A DNA stretch of 64,000 bases from CAWATZ01 sp963784995 (GTDB lineage Bacteria > Planctomycetota > Planctomycetia > Gemmatales > Gemmataceae). Below are positions 43,632-51,319 of the stretch, piece after piece. The position numbers and the translations under genes were made by a program. Numbering within the stretch: the stretch's first letter is position 1; the number at the start of each line of letters is the position of its first letter. The DNA is taken from contig CAWATZ010000006.1 in assembly GCA_963784995.1 (NCBI GenBank), positions 806,001-870,000 of the forward strand, read 5' to 3'. The notes beneath the pieces were generated by a model, which saw only the letters and a program-made list of their open reading frames with translations, made no database searches and was not told the DNA's origin.

Positions 43632-43998
43632 ATGTTCCGCGACTCCCTCCAGGAGCCGGTCGCCACGGCGGAAGGCGCTGCGTTAGCCCGCTGCGCGAGC
43701 AAGGGCACAGCAGACGAGGTCGCGGAGCAGCCGGAAGCCGAGCCGGCCGCCGCCGCTCCCCAGGCCCCGGCGGTGCCCCGGGTCCGGCCCAAACAGCAAC
43801 GCGCCCGGCAAGCCCGCGCCCGCCTCGCCGCGTCGGCCCCTGGCCGGCTGCGACGACAGCGCCTTCCTGGCCCAGGAAAATGCCTCGTGGATCGAATTCC
43901 TCAAGGAGGTCATGGGCGACAACTATCCCGATCCGGAGACCGGGCCGGACGCTTCCCATGATCCGCGACAGGGACCGCCGGAAGAGGGCAGACCGTGA
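43632..43998 (+). pseudogene. Possible broken small gene
   Basis: The end of the stretch (about 43835-43998) reads as protein-like DSAFLAQENASWIEFLKEVM, GDNYPDPETGPD, stop at 43996. It has no start codon in its own frame: a stop lies at 43684-43686. The neighbouring frame starts with ATG 43632 and could join by a +1 shift near 43830. Two imperfect copies of a roughly 30-bp sequence (AGAACACGGCTC at 43532, AGAGCACGGCTC at 43586) lie just upstream. Either a decayed gene or an eighth sequence error. Confidence 0.25.
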
Positions 43999-44097
43999 CA
44001 GCCCACTGTCGCCAAACGGCCGCGAAACGGAGTTGGAACAGCGGCGTCGGATCGCCCAGGAAACCGGGAAGTTCCTCCGCCTCGATCATGGTTCGGA

Positions 44098-44634
44098 TCA
44101 CCGGAGGACGGCGCGGAGCTTCTGGAGAGCCGAGCGCATCTGCGTTTTGACGGTCCCGACCGGGGCCTGGCGCAGGTCCGCGATCTGGTCGTAGGTGAGG
44201 TCGGAGTTCTGACGGAGCAAGAAGATCTCTCGTTCCGCGGGACGGAGATCGGAAAGGGCCAGGCGCAGGCGTTCCAGTGATTCGCCGTGGAGGAGCCGTT
44301 CGGGAGGGGCGTTCTCCGCGCGATCCCCCGGGCTGATCTGGGGCAGAAGGGGCCGGGCCTTGCGTCGCCAGGCACTGCGCTGCAGGTCACGGGCTGTATT
44401 GATGGCGATGCGGAACAGCCAGGCGCGGAGGTTCTGGACTTTGATGGAGCGTTTCCGGGCTTGCCAGCATTTGAGGAAGGTTTCCTGGAGAGCGTCCTGG
44501 GCGTCGTCGGGACTGCCAAGGATCAGGGCCAGGGTGTGCAGCAGTTCGGCTCGAATGGCCGCGAAGGCCTGCAGCAACCGCTCCTCGGTTTTGGAGCGAT
44601 GCCGGCGAGGAACCGGGGCAGCAGCCTGAGCCAT
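44098..44634 (-). CDS. ECF RNA polymerase sigma factor (second)
   Basis: 178 aa from ATG 44634, chosen for GGAGG 9 bases upstream; ATG 44640 and 44715 are possible. Region 2: LLHTLALILGSPDDAQDALQ, ETFLKCWQARKR, NLRAWLFRIAINTARDLQRS. Region 4: ALSDLRPAEREIFLLRQNSD, LTYDQIADLRQAPVGTVKTQ. The TPR/HEAT protein with an anti-sigma-like N-terminus at 45029 lies upstream in the same direction and may be its partner. Confidence 0.85.
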   Translation of the reverse strand: MAQAAAPVPRRHRSKTEERLLQAFAAIRAELLHTLALILGSPDDAQDALQETFLKCWQARKRSIKVQNLRAWLFRIAINTARDLQRSAWRRKARPLLPQISPGDRAENAPPERLLHGESLERLRLALSDLRPAEREIFLLRQNSDLTYDQIADLRQAPVGTVKTQMRSALQKLRAVLR

Positions 44635-44713
44635 GCCCATCGTCCTCCGATTGGAAAAGTCTTCCCCATCTCCTAAGACGATTTTGCCCGCCGTTTGCAA
44701 CCTTGAGTTTGCC

Positions 44714-45016
44714 ATGTTTTTTTCCTGGCTCGGTTCCTGGTGGCGCAGGCGGAAGGGAAAACCGCTCGGGCACTGGCAGGTGGTCCTGTACACCCGCCGG
44801 GGATGTCATCTCTGCGATCTGGCCTGGAAGCAATTGCACCAGGCCCGGAGCCATCATGGCTTTGCACTGTCTCAGGTTGACGTGGACCAGGACCCACAGC
44901 TGGTCGAGCGCTACGGGTTACAGGTTCCGGTGGTCGCGATCAATGGGCGCGTGCGATTCCGAGGGCGGATCAACAAGGTGCTGCTGCGCCGGCTGATCGA
45001 GGCGGAGAGGGAATGA
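44714..45016 (+). CDS. Glutaredoxin/thioredoxin-like protein
   Basis: 100 aa. VVLYTRRGCHLCDLAWKQLH gives a CxxC redox site near residue 31. Then LSQVDVDQDPQLVERYGLQV and a cis-Pro loop VPVVAINGRVRFRG. Resembles small glutaredoxin-like (DUF836-type) proteins. Reads between two reverse-strand sigma/anti-sigma genes. Confidence 0.8.
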   Translation: MFFSWLGSWWRRRKGKPLGHWQVVLYTRRGCHLCDLAWKQLHQARSHHGFALSQVDVDQDPQLVERYGLQVPVVAINGRVRFRGRINKVLLRRLIEAERE

Positions 45017-45028
45017 CGCTCCGGATGG

Positions 45029-46867
45029 TCACTTCGCCGCCACCTCAGTCAGGAACTGGGTCGCCAGGCGCAGCGCCTGATCGTAGTCCCTGGCTTTGAG
45101 TGGTTTGTCCAGCAGCTCCGGCAGTTTTTTCTGAAGCGCCAGGGCCCGCGTGTTCCGCTGCAGGGCCTCGGGGATCCGGACCTCGACCCGGGCCGGTTCC
45201 TTGTGGATCAGCAAGCAAACACACTGGGCCAAGGCCAGCTGCTGGGCCTCGCTGTCCCGCTTCTTGGGGTCCTTCGGGATCGAATCATCGACCAGCTCGA
45301 CGTACACCGGCAAGGAACGGTGACGGGCCAGAAACTGCAGGGCGTTCTGAGACTCGGTGATCGTCCGCACGGTGCAAAGCTCGCAGCAATCCTTGACGCC
45401 CACGCAGAGCTGCCGCGGCTCGGCCTGCTCCAGGGCAGTCTGGGCAAACTGTTGTTGCTGGACTGCGCCTTGCTCCTTGAGCCGGCGGAGGGCCACCAGG
45501 CCGTCGGGCCCATGCACCAGCAGCGACTCCACCGCGGCCTTGCAGACCTCGGGGCAATTACAGTTGGTTGCCTCGACCAGGACGGGAAGCGCCCGGTCGA
45601 CCGAGGGCCCCATTTGACCAAGGGCCTTGACAATCGCCTGGCGTTCCGCGGTGTCTTGCGATTGGCGGAGGAGTTCGGCGAGGGTCGGGACCGCATCCTG
45701 AGCGGCGGGGCCAAGCCGGGCCAGCGCCTGGACGTAGGCGAGGCGGTCCTGAGCGGAGGTCGCTTGCCGTAAACCGCGAACCAGGGGCGGAACCACCGAC
45801 CGGCGCACCTCGCCGGTTTGCTTGTGAACGATCGCGGCAGCCAGGCTGGCGTTGCGCGGAGCGGAATCGCGATTAGCCCGCGGGTCCGGCGAGAACACGT
45901 ACTTGTTACCGCTGGCGGGCGTGAGTTGGGCGGGCTGGTGTTCGGGAAGGGGAGTTTGAGTGGCCGAGCCCATGAATTTGTGTTCCGCTCGTGGGGTGGT
46001 TACGTAAGGATTGTTCAGAGCGGAGCGGTAGACCTGGGCCAGGCTGTTGTCGGCCTGATTGGTGCAGGGGTGATCGGGGCCGAGCTTGGTCTCGCAAATG
46101 GCGCGGGCCTGGGAGTAATTCGAGGCAGCCCGAGACAGGTCGCCCTGGGTCTGGTAGATCTGGCCGATCCGATTGAGGTTGGCCACCACGAAGGTTTCGT
46201 CATTCTTCTGGGCCCGGCGGGCCAGTTCCGGCAGTTTCGTCTGCCGCAGGGCAAGCGCTTCCTGGAGCCGGCCCTGAACTTCCAGGGCCTCAGCCGTGCG
46301 CTCGGCCTCGGTCAGCTGGGTCGCCGGCGGCAAATCGTCCAGCTGGATCGGCTTCCGCGCCGTGGCAAGCCGCAGGCCTCCCCGAGGCAGCTGCAGGCGT
46401 TCCGCGCGGTCGCCGTCGGTTCTGAGGGCGACCGCGGGGAGATTGGCGTCCGGATTGCCGGGCCCGGGGCCCGTGAGGGCAACGCCCAGCGCCAGCAGCA
46501 GGCAAGCGGCCGCGGCCAGGGCTGAACGCTGCCGGAAGGAGGCACCGAAGCGTTTGCTGGGAGCGGGCCGTTTCGCCGCTGGAGTTGGGAAGTTCAGGAT
46601 GCGCGGTTCGGAGGCCGGGATGGGAACGTCAGCCGGCTCGAACTCAGTCAGCACGTCGCGAACCAGGTCGGTGAGCATGCGCAGTTCGGGCCGTTGCTCC
46701 AGGGCCTGTTCGACGTGCTGTCGCTCCTCGGGGGTCACCTCGTCGGCCAGGTAGCGGCCGAGAGTGGTGTTGTCGATGTCGCCCCAGGCTTGCTTCTGCG
46801 ATTGGCGGCAAGCCCGCAGTTCAGCGGCAACCCGGTCCCAGGAATCTGGTTCAAACGGACTTGTCAT
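45029..46867 (-). CDS. Membrane TPR/HEAT protein with anti-sigma-like N-terminus
   Basis: 612 aa. The N-terminal 75 residues match planctomycete anti-sigma-like segments (TLGRYLADEVTPEERQHVEQ). A membrane helix near 113-130 (SALAAAACLLLALGVALTG) follows. A TPR region lies at about 185-260 (NRIGQIYQTQGDLSRAASNY), HEAT-like repeats at about 355-450 (AYVQALARLGPAAQDAVPTL, VKALGQMGPSVDRALPVLVE), and a C-terminal domain with CVGVKDCCELCTVRTITES. A cytoplasmic segment binding the ECF sigma encoded at 44098 is plausible. Confidence 0.7.
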   Translation of the reverse strand: MTSPFEPDSWDRVAAELRACRQSQKQAWGDIDNTTLGRYLADEVTPEERQHVEQALEQRPELRMLTDLVRDVLTEFEPADVPIPASEPRILNFPTPAAKRPAPSKRFGASFRQRSALAAAACLLLALGVALTGPGPGNPDANLPAVALRTDGDRAERLQLPRGGLRLATARKPIQLDDLPPATQLTEAERTAEALEVQGRLQEALALRQTKLPELARRAQKNDETFVVANLNRIGQIYQTQGDLSRAASNYSQARAICETKLGPDHPCTNQADNSLAQVYRSALNNPYVTTPRAEHKFMGSATQTPLPEHQPAQLTPASGNKYVFSPDPRANRDSAPRNASLAAAIVHKQTGEVRRSVVPPLVRGLRQATSAQDRLAYVQALARLGPAAQDAVPTLAELLRQSQDTAERQAIVKALGQMGPSVDRALPVLVEATNCNCPEVCKAAVESLLVHGPDGLVALRRLKEQGAVQQQQFAQTALEQAEPRQLCVGVKDCCELCTVRTITESQNALQFLARHRSLPVYVELVDDSIPKDPKKRDSEAQQLALAQCVCLLIHKEPARVEVRIPEALQRNTRALALQKKLPELLDKPLKARDYDQALRLATQFLTEVAAK

Positions 46868-46979
46868 GGCTTCTCGCCGAGTCGTGAGAAAACGATGCGA
46901 TCGTGACTCTCATAGACTACAGACGGCACGTCCTGGCATCATCTGCAAAAAAACTTGGAGCAATTTCGGGATCGCAGTT

Positions 46980-47067
46980 GCCGAGCCGCGCACGCAGCGC
47001 AGCGGAGTAAGCGGCCCTGCGAGCCCGGAAGGCCGCTTACTCCGCTGCGCTGCGTGCGCGGCTCGGC
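46980..47067. repeat. Hairpin repeat, GCCGAGCCGCGCACGC family, copy 3; gap 46868-47187
   Basis: Perfect 37-bp arms with a 14-base loop. Lies in the divergent space between the TPR/HEAT gene and the 47188 gene; no other feature is seen there. Confidence 0.9.
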
Positions 47068-47187
47068 GGGACAGGGCGCCCGCTGAATCGCTGAACGGAG
47101 GCACTCATTTTGACCTTGCTTTTTTGGGCCCAATCCTGCATGTTAGGGCTGTCCCGCAAATGTGGTCCAACCAAGGAGGGAATGACC

Positions 47188-47460
47188 ATGTTCTACCAGA
47201 CCGAAGCCAAGCCTCAGGGATGGCGGGCCATTGCGGTCTTCGATGACCGGCACGATCGTCTGATCTATCTCGGCCGTTCCTCGACCCAGGTGCGTGCCAA
47301 CTTCAGCCAGGCCTATTTTGAAGTGCTGGACGATGAGGAGCGCGATCACGTCCGCTCCATCTCGCTGCAGCGCTGGCACGGAGCGCCCGACTCCGGCCGC
47401 TGGCTGCATCAGACCAACCTGACCATTCCCGTCAAGGCCAAGCTGGCCCGCACCGCCTGA
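47188..47460 (+). CDS. Small conserved-looking protein, unknown
   Basis: 90 aa (MFYQTEAKPQGWRAIAVFDD). Basic and aromatic, with RLIYLGRSSTQVRANFSQAY and a C-terminal LTIPVKAKLARTA. ATG 47188 is preferred over 47182 because GGAGGG then stands 7 bases upstream. No family recognised. Confidence 0.6.
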   Translation: MFYQTEAKPQGWRAIAVFDDRHDRLIYLGRSSTQVRANFSQAYFEVLDDEERDHVRSISLQRWHGAPDSGRWLHQTNLTIPVKAKLARTA

Positions 47461-47478
47461 ACGCTGGCCCCGCGTGGT

Positions 47479-47521
47479 CCCGGCAAGGGGTTTCCTTTCC
47501 CAGAGGAAATGTCTTGCCGGG
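47479..47521 (+). terminator. Hairpin after the 47188 gene
   Basis: Outer arms CCCGGCAAG / CTTGCCGGG with inner TTTCCT / AGGAAA, 18 bp after the stop. No T-run, so termination efficiency is uncertain. Confidence 0.5.
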
Positions 47522-47817
47522 TCCGTCTCCTGACCCGCTGCACAATCCTTCTTTCCCCTTCCTTCCGCTCAACCGGACCGCCGAGCCGGCCTGGTGCTTC
47601 CCTTCCAGGAGAGAAAACCAACCTCCACCCTTGCATTCCTTGGAAAAAAACCGAACAATGACAACATGGGGAATCCTGGCTACGGATCGGGCAGCCGGCC
47701 TTGATGCCGGGCGGTGCCTGCTGTCGCGCCGCATCGGTTCGGCCGGGTGGTTCCCCCAAGGGGGCGTATGAGTGCGCGTCGTCAGGCGACCCATGCAGAC
47801 ATTGAGGAAACCAAAGA
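47522..47817. other. Interval without a clear gene
   Basis: Nearly 300 bp before the 47818 gene. A 37-codon frame at 47658-47771 (MTTWGILATDRAAGLDAGRC) is the only candidate; I do not support it as a gene. The GAGGAA ribosome site of the next gene lies at its end. Confidence 0.3.
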
Positions 47818-48564
47818 ATGAATCCCTATAGCTCCCTGTGCGACGACTTCGGGGTCTACGTTTACGTCAATACCAAGATGCCGCTCCCCGCCGGCCGGGA
47901 GGCCATCCTGCATTTTTTCGACGGGCTGCGCAAGACCTACCCCACCATGACCGATTTTGACGTGCGGGAGAGTGGGGAATTTGTCCTCGAAGAGGATCGG
48001 GAGCAGGGAAGCTACCGCTGGGTGACGGTGGAGAAGCAGCGCTTCTGCGCCGGCTACGTCAACCCGCCGGACCTGGAGTCGGCCGACATCCTGCACGAGC
48101 ATCTGCTGGAGGTAGGACCCTACCATCTGGACTTCAACCCGCTGGACTGCGAGGCCCTGGACGTCCTGTTCGCCTTTGACTTCATGTACAGCGGCAACCA
48201 CGACGAGGTGGTGGCCGAGGCCCTGGGACTGAACACGACCCTGGAGAAGATGCTGCAGATCCCCGGGACCAAGGTGATCAACTACGAGCCGTCGCTGATG
48301 CTGGCCCTGGACGACGCCTGCCGGTTCCAGTGCCGGCTGAGCATCGAGACGCGGACCAACGCCTACCAGATCCGCACGGGGCAGTTCCCCGAGGCGCCGA
48401 TCAGCGTCTACTTCACGGTGCGGCAGTACTGGGGCCGGCAGAACTTCAAGGACTTTGGCGAGTCGTACCGCAACCAGCGGAAGGTCCTGCAGGAGCTGGT
48501 CGAGTCGCACATCATCCCCGCGATCGTCCGGCCGCTGGCCCAGACGATTGCGGCCAAACAGTAA
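47818..48564 (+). CDS. Conserved planctomycete-type hypothetical protein
   Basis: 248 aa, soluble, no signal peptide. Well-structured composition (NPYSSLCDDFGVYVYVNTKM; FFDGLRKTYPTMTDFDVRES; HLDFNPLDCEALDVLFAFDF; IETRTNAYQIRTGQFPEAPI). No catalytic motif or known domain that I recognise. GAGGAA 8 bases before the ATG. Followed by a 29-bp perfect hairpin, so it is probably a single-gene transcript. Confidence 0.75.
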   Translation: MNPYSSLCDDFGVYVYVNTKMPLPAGREAILHFFDGLRKTYPTMTDFDVRESGEFVLEEDREQGSYRWVTVEKQRFCAGYVNPPDLESADILHEHLLEVGPYHLDFNPLDCEALDVLFAFDFMYSGNHDEVVAEALGLNTTLEKMLQIPGTKVINYEPSLMLALDDACRFQCRLSIETRTNAYQIRTGQFPEAPISVYFTVRQYWGRQNFKDFGESYRNQRKVLQELVESHIIPAIVRPLAQTIAAKQ

Positions 48565-48577
48565 CGGGAACCAACCC

Positions 48578-48638
48578 GACACAAGCCCGAAGCGCCAGCG
48601 CCGGGACGATCCCGGCGCTGGCGCTTCGGGCTTGTGTC
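48578..48638. repeat. Perfect 29-bp hairpin (CGCTGGCGCTTCGGGC family)
   Basis: Arms 48578-48606 and 48610-48638 are exactly complementary with a 3-base loop. The core CGCTGGCGCTTCGGGC is shared with 31004-31064. It sits 14 bp after one stop codon and 35 bp before the next start, and may terminate transcription. Confidence 0.9.
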
Positions 48639-48672
48639 CCACCAATCCGCCAACGAACCCAACCGGACCATC

Positions 48673-49941
48673 ATGCTTTCCTCCCCTTCAACCAGCCCCG
48701 TGACCTTCTCCTCGTTCGCTCAGGGTCTGACGGCCGAGACCGCTTTCGACGTCCTCGCCGTGGCCAAGCGCCTCAAGGCCGCCGGCAAGGACGTGATCGA
48801 ACTGCAAATCGGCGACAGCCCCTTCTCCAGTACCCGGCATGCGCTGGCCGCGGGGATCAAGGCCATCGAGGAGGGGGCGACGCACTATTGCCCCTCGCCG
48901 GGACTCTCTTCATTCCGGGAAGCGGTCGCCCGCAACTACCTGAAGGAGTACGGGATCGCCATCAAGCCGGAGAACGTGATCGCCGCTCCGGGCGCCAAGC
49001 CGTTCGAGCTGTTCTTCTGCGAGGCGTTCCTGGAGGCCGGCGACGAGGTGCTGATCTTCTCACCGGCGTTCCCCACCTACGTCCCGAACCTGCAACGGCG
49101 GGGTGCGGTGCCCGTCTTCAGCGCGCTGCGGCAGCAGAACCAGTTCCGGCCGGACCTCAACGACGTCGAGCGGTTCCTGAAACGGCCGAAGGCGAAAGCG
49201 CTCTTCCTCAACTCGCCACACAACCCGACCGGCGGGGTCGCCACGGCCGACGACCTGCGCGGCCTGGCCAACCTGGTGCGTGGCCGGAACGTAGCGGTCT
49301 TCAGCGACGAGCCGTACTGCCACATGGTCTGGAGCGGCAAGCACGAGCCGTTCCCCGCCCAGCCGGGGATGCTGGAGCAGAGCGTGGCGGCGTACACCTT
49401 CAGCAAGTCGTACAGCATGAGCGGCTGGCGGCTGGGCTACGCGGTCTGCGGCGAAGCGACCGCCGACATCCTGTCGAAGATGATCAACACGTCACTGTCC
49501 TGCGTGCCGCCCATGGTGCAATTGGCCGGACAGGCGGCGCTGGACCACGACTCGGCCGAACGCGATGAGGTGATGCAGCGCTTCCGCCGCAAGGTGGAAC
49601 TGCTGGTCGAGGAGCTGCGCAAGGTGGACGGAGTCAAGGTGCTGATGCCGGCAGGGACGTTCTATGCGTTCCCGGACGTGTCCGCGATCTGCCGGCGGTT
49701 GGGGATCACCTCGCATGGGCTGGCGATGTACCTGCTGGAGGGAGCAGACGAGCGCAAGGGCGTGGCCTGTCTGGGCGGGGAGTGCTTTGGGGAGGCGGGC
49801 CAGGGGTTCCTCCGGTTCAGCTGTGCCGAGCCGGATGAGCGGTTGAAGGAGGCGGTGGCATTCCTCGCCGAGGCGGTGACCCGAACGGACCGCGTGGTTC
49901 GGTATCTGGAGGGCCACGACCGATGTCGGCTGGAGAGATGA
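48673..49941 (+). CDS. PLP-dependent aminotransferase, class I/II
   Basis: 422 aa. IELQIGDSPFSSTRHALAAG, THYCPSPGLSSFREAVARNY, APGAKPFELFFCEAF, LNSPHNPTGGVATADDL (Asn/Pro loop), VFSDEPYCHM (Asp pairing with the pyridine N), YTFSKSYSMSGWRLGY with the Schiff-base Lys near residue 243, and FLRFSCAEPDERL with the substrate-binding Arg. Fold type I aspartate aminotransferase family; substrate not assignable by eye. ATG 48673 begins the conserved part; weak ribosome site. Confidence 0.9.
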   Translation: MLSSPSTSPVTFSSFAQGLTAETAFDVLAVAKRLKAAGKDVIELQIGDSPFSSTRHALAAGIKAIEEGATHYCPSPGLSSFREAVARNYLKEYGIAIKPENVIAAPGAKPFELFFCEAFLEAGDEVLIFSPAFPTYVPNLQRRGAVPVFSALRQQNQFRPDLNDVERFLKRPKAKALFLNSPHNPTGGVATADDLRGLANLVRGRNVAVFSDEPYCHMVWSGKHEPFPAQPGMLEQSVAAYTFSKSYSMSGWRLGYAVCGEATADILSKMINTSLSCVPPMVQLAGQAALDHDSAERDEVMQRFRRKVELLVEELRKVDGVKVLMPAGTFYAFPDVSAICRRLGITSHGLAMYLLEGADERKGVACLGGECFGEAGQGFLRFSCAEPDERLKEAVAFLAEAVTRTDRVVRYLEGHDRCRLER

Positions 49942-49991
49942 CTCCAGCCGCCAAGGCGCCTTTTTCTCGGCCACTGTTTCTCTGCCGGGGC

Positions 49992-50771
49992 CTACCCGAG
50001 CTTACAGTCAGGCGCCAGAGCCACGCTGGTCGAACCCAAGGTATTCAAATACGTCAGCATGCTGTGCCAGCAGGTGGGCGTGGCCCTGGTCTTGCCGGTT
50101 GAATCGATCGGGACCTCCGTATTGACGTGAGCGTAACCCAGCAGCGGGACCTTCGGGGCGACGTCAGGCGAATTGGCGATGCGCCAGCTGACGGGTATCA
50201 AACCGTTGTAGGCGCTGGCGAAGGTAAGGTTGCCAACCTTGGGACTTGCAAACGTGTAAACGGTCGGCGTGATGATGCCATTGCCCGCGAGGTCGATCGC
50301 CAGCAGGGTCGCCAGCGCTGCTCCCAGGCTGTGGCCCGCGATCCGAAGCGTTTGCACTGTACCATCGGCAACGAGCGCCCGCAGGGCATCCAGAACTCGG
50401 GGCATAGTCGTATGGGGTCCCGTGCGCAGCGTGGAATAGAAGCCGGTGAAGCCCTGCTCGGTCTTTCCCGTGTCAACGTACGGAAACGGAATTTGCACGA
50501 AGAGGAAGTCCTTGAACCATTCAAACAAGTTGTTCGGCTCCGTGCCGCGAATGGCCACGACGGCGTCGGAACCGGAGCGGGCGATGAAGCCGAACACCTT
50601 GTAGTCGGCCACAAGGTCAGTGATGTCGTCGGCGTAAATCGGTGTCACCAGTGCGCAGCCTCCAGGCGGAACGAAAGTAGAGGGATCGCTCATGGTGTAC
50701 AGGTCATAGGCGGCTAGCACGAACTGGCCGAGTTCAAGGGCTTCCGAGACAGAGAAAGTCGAGGATGGCAT
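49992..50771 (-). CDS. Lipase (class 3-type, alpha/beta hydrolase)
   Basis: 259 aa from ATG 50771 (GGAG about 6 bases upstream). Class 3 lipase pattern: AVVAIRGTEPNNLFEWFKDF (oxyanion strand), RIAGHSLGAALATLLAIDLA with nucleophile Ser near 150, YTFASPKVGN, NSPDVAPKVP with the Asp, and TCWHSMLTY with the His. No signal peptide, so cytoplasmic or exported by another route. Last of a run of reverse-strand genes beginning at 55007. Confidence 0.85.
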   Translation of the reverse strand: MPSSTFSVSEALELGQFVLAAYDLYTMSDPSTFVPPGGCALVTPIYADDITDLVADYKVFGFIARSGSDAVVAIRGTEPNNLFEWFKDFLFVQIPFPYVDTGKTEQGFTGFYSTLRTGPHTTMPRVLDALRALVADGTVQTLRIAGHSLGAALATLLAIDLAGNGIITPTVYTFASPKVGNLTFASAYNGLIPVSWRIANSPDVAPKVPLLGYAHVNTEVPIDSTGKTRATPTCWHSMLTYLNTLGSTSVALAPDCKLG

Positions 50772-50876
50772 GCGTGCTCCATCGGGGAAATAGAACGGGT
50801 TTGTGGGTGGACGCAGGACCGCCAAGACGGCGAAGGCAAGGTACTTCCGCGCTTGGGCGACGTTGATCACAGCCGA

Positions 50877-50947
50877 CCGGAACAGGTGCCAGGAACTGTT
50901 GTTACGATTTCTCTAATCGCAAGAACAGTTTCTGGCACCTGTTCCGG
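50877..50947. repeat. Inverted repeat, 24-bp arms
   Basis: CCGGAACAGGTGCCAGGAAC and its near-exact complement, one mismatch, loop of 23 bases. Located between the lipase gene and the short protein gene. Confidence 0.75.
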
Positions 50948-51030
50948 TTCGGTTTGCTCCAGTGACCGGAGGACCGTGGCGCGGGATTCTCATGCTGTTC
51001 GCTTGTTCCTCCATCCCGCCCACTTGTCAC

Positions 51031-51291
51031 TCAGATCCCACGCTGCAACTCTTCGATGGCTCGTTTCTTGTCCGCCTCGCTCAGCTTCGGGTCGGTGCGG
51101 ATCATCTCGATCTTGCTCTCGATAAAGGCGCGCTCGGCCTCCGGGTCGCGCGGCACCTGATGCGAGAGTCGCTCGAACTCGGCACGCATGTCCGCCATGG
51201 GCACCGGCAAGCCGGACTCTGGATCGGTCATGCGGAACGGTTCCACCTCGGGGTTTCCGGTCGGGGTGGGAGGTTCCTTCGGCGAAGTCAT
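51031..51291 (-). CDS. Short protein sharing a module with the 51320 product
   Basis: 86 aa from ATG 51291. Residues about 45-86 contain QVPRDPEAERAFIESKIEMI RTDPKLSEAD, closely similar to LTPRDTEAERAFLASKMHVA in the 600-aa protein encoded just upstream. The first half is Pro-rich (MTSPKEPPTPTGNPEVEPFR). No known family. The shared segment and gene order suggest a partner or inhibitor of the larger protein. Confidence 0.6.
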   Translation of the reverse strand: MTSPKEPPTPTGNPEVEPFRMTDPESGLPVPMADMRAEFERLSHQVPRDPEAERAFIESKIEMIRTDPKLSEADKKRAIEELQRGI

Positions 51292-51319
51292 GTTGGCTCC
51301 TTTCCGCCTCACGGCAAAG

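Noticed and set aside
43468..43959. 163-codon minus-strand frame upstream of the P-loop-like gene
   Set aside because: Gly/Arg/Pro-rich with short internal repeats produced by the DNA repeat; no start signal.
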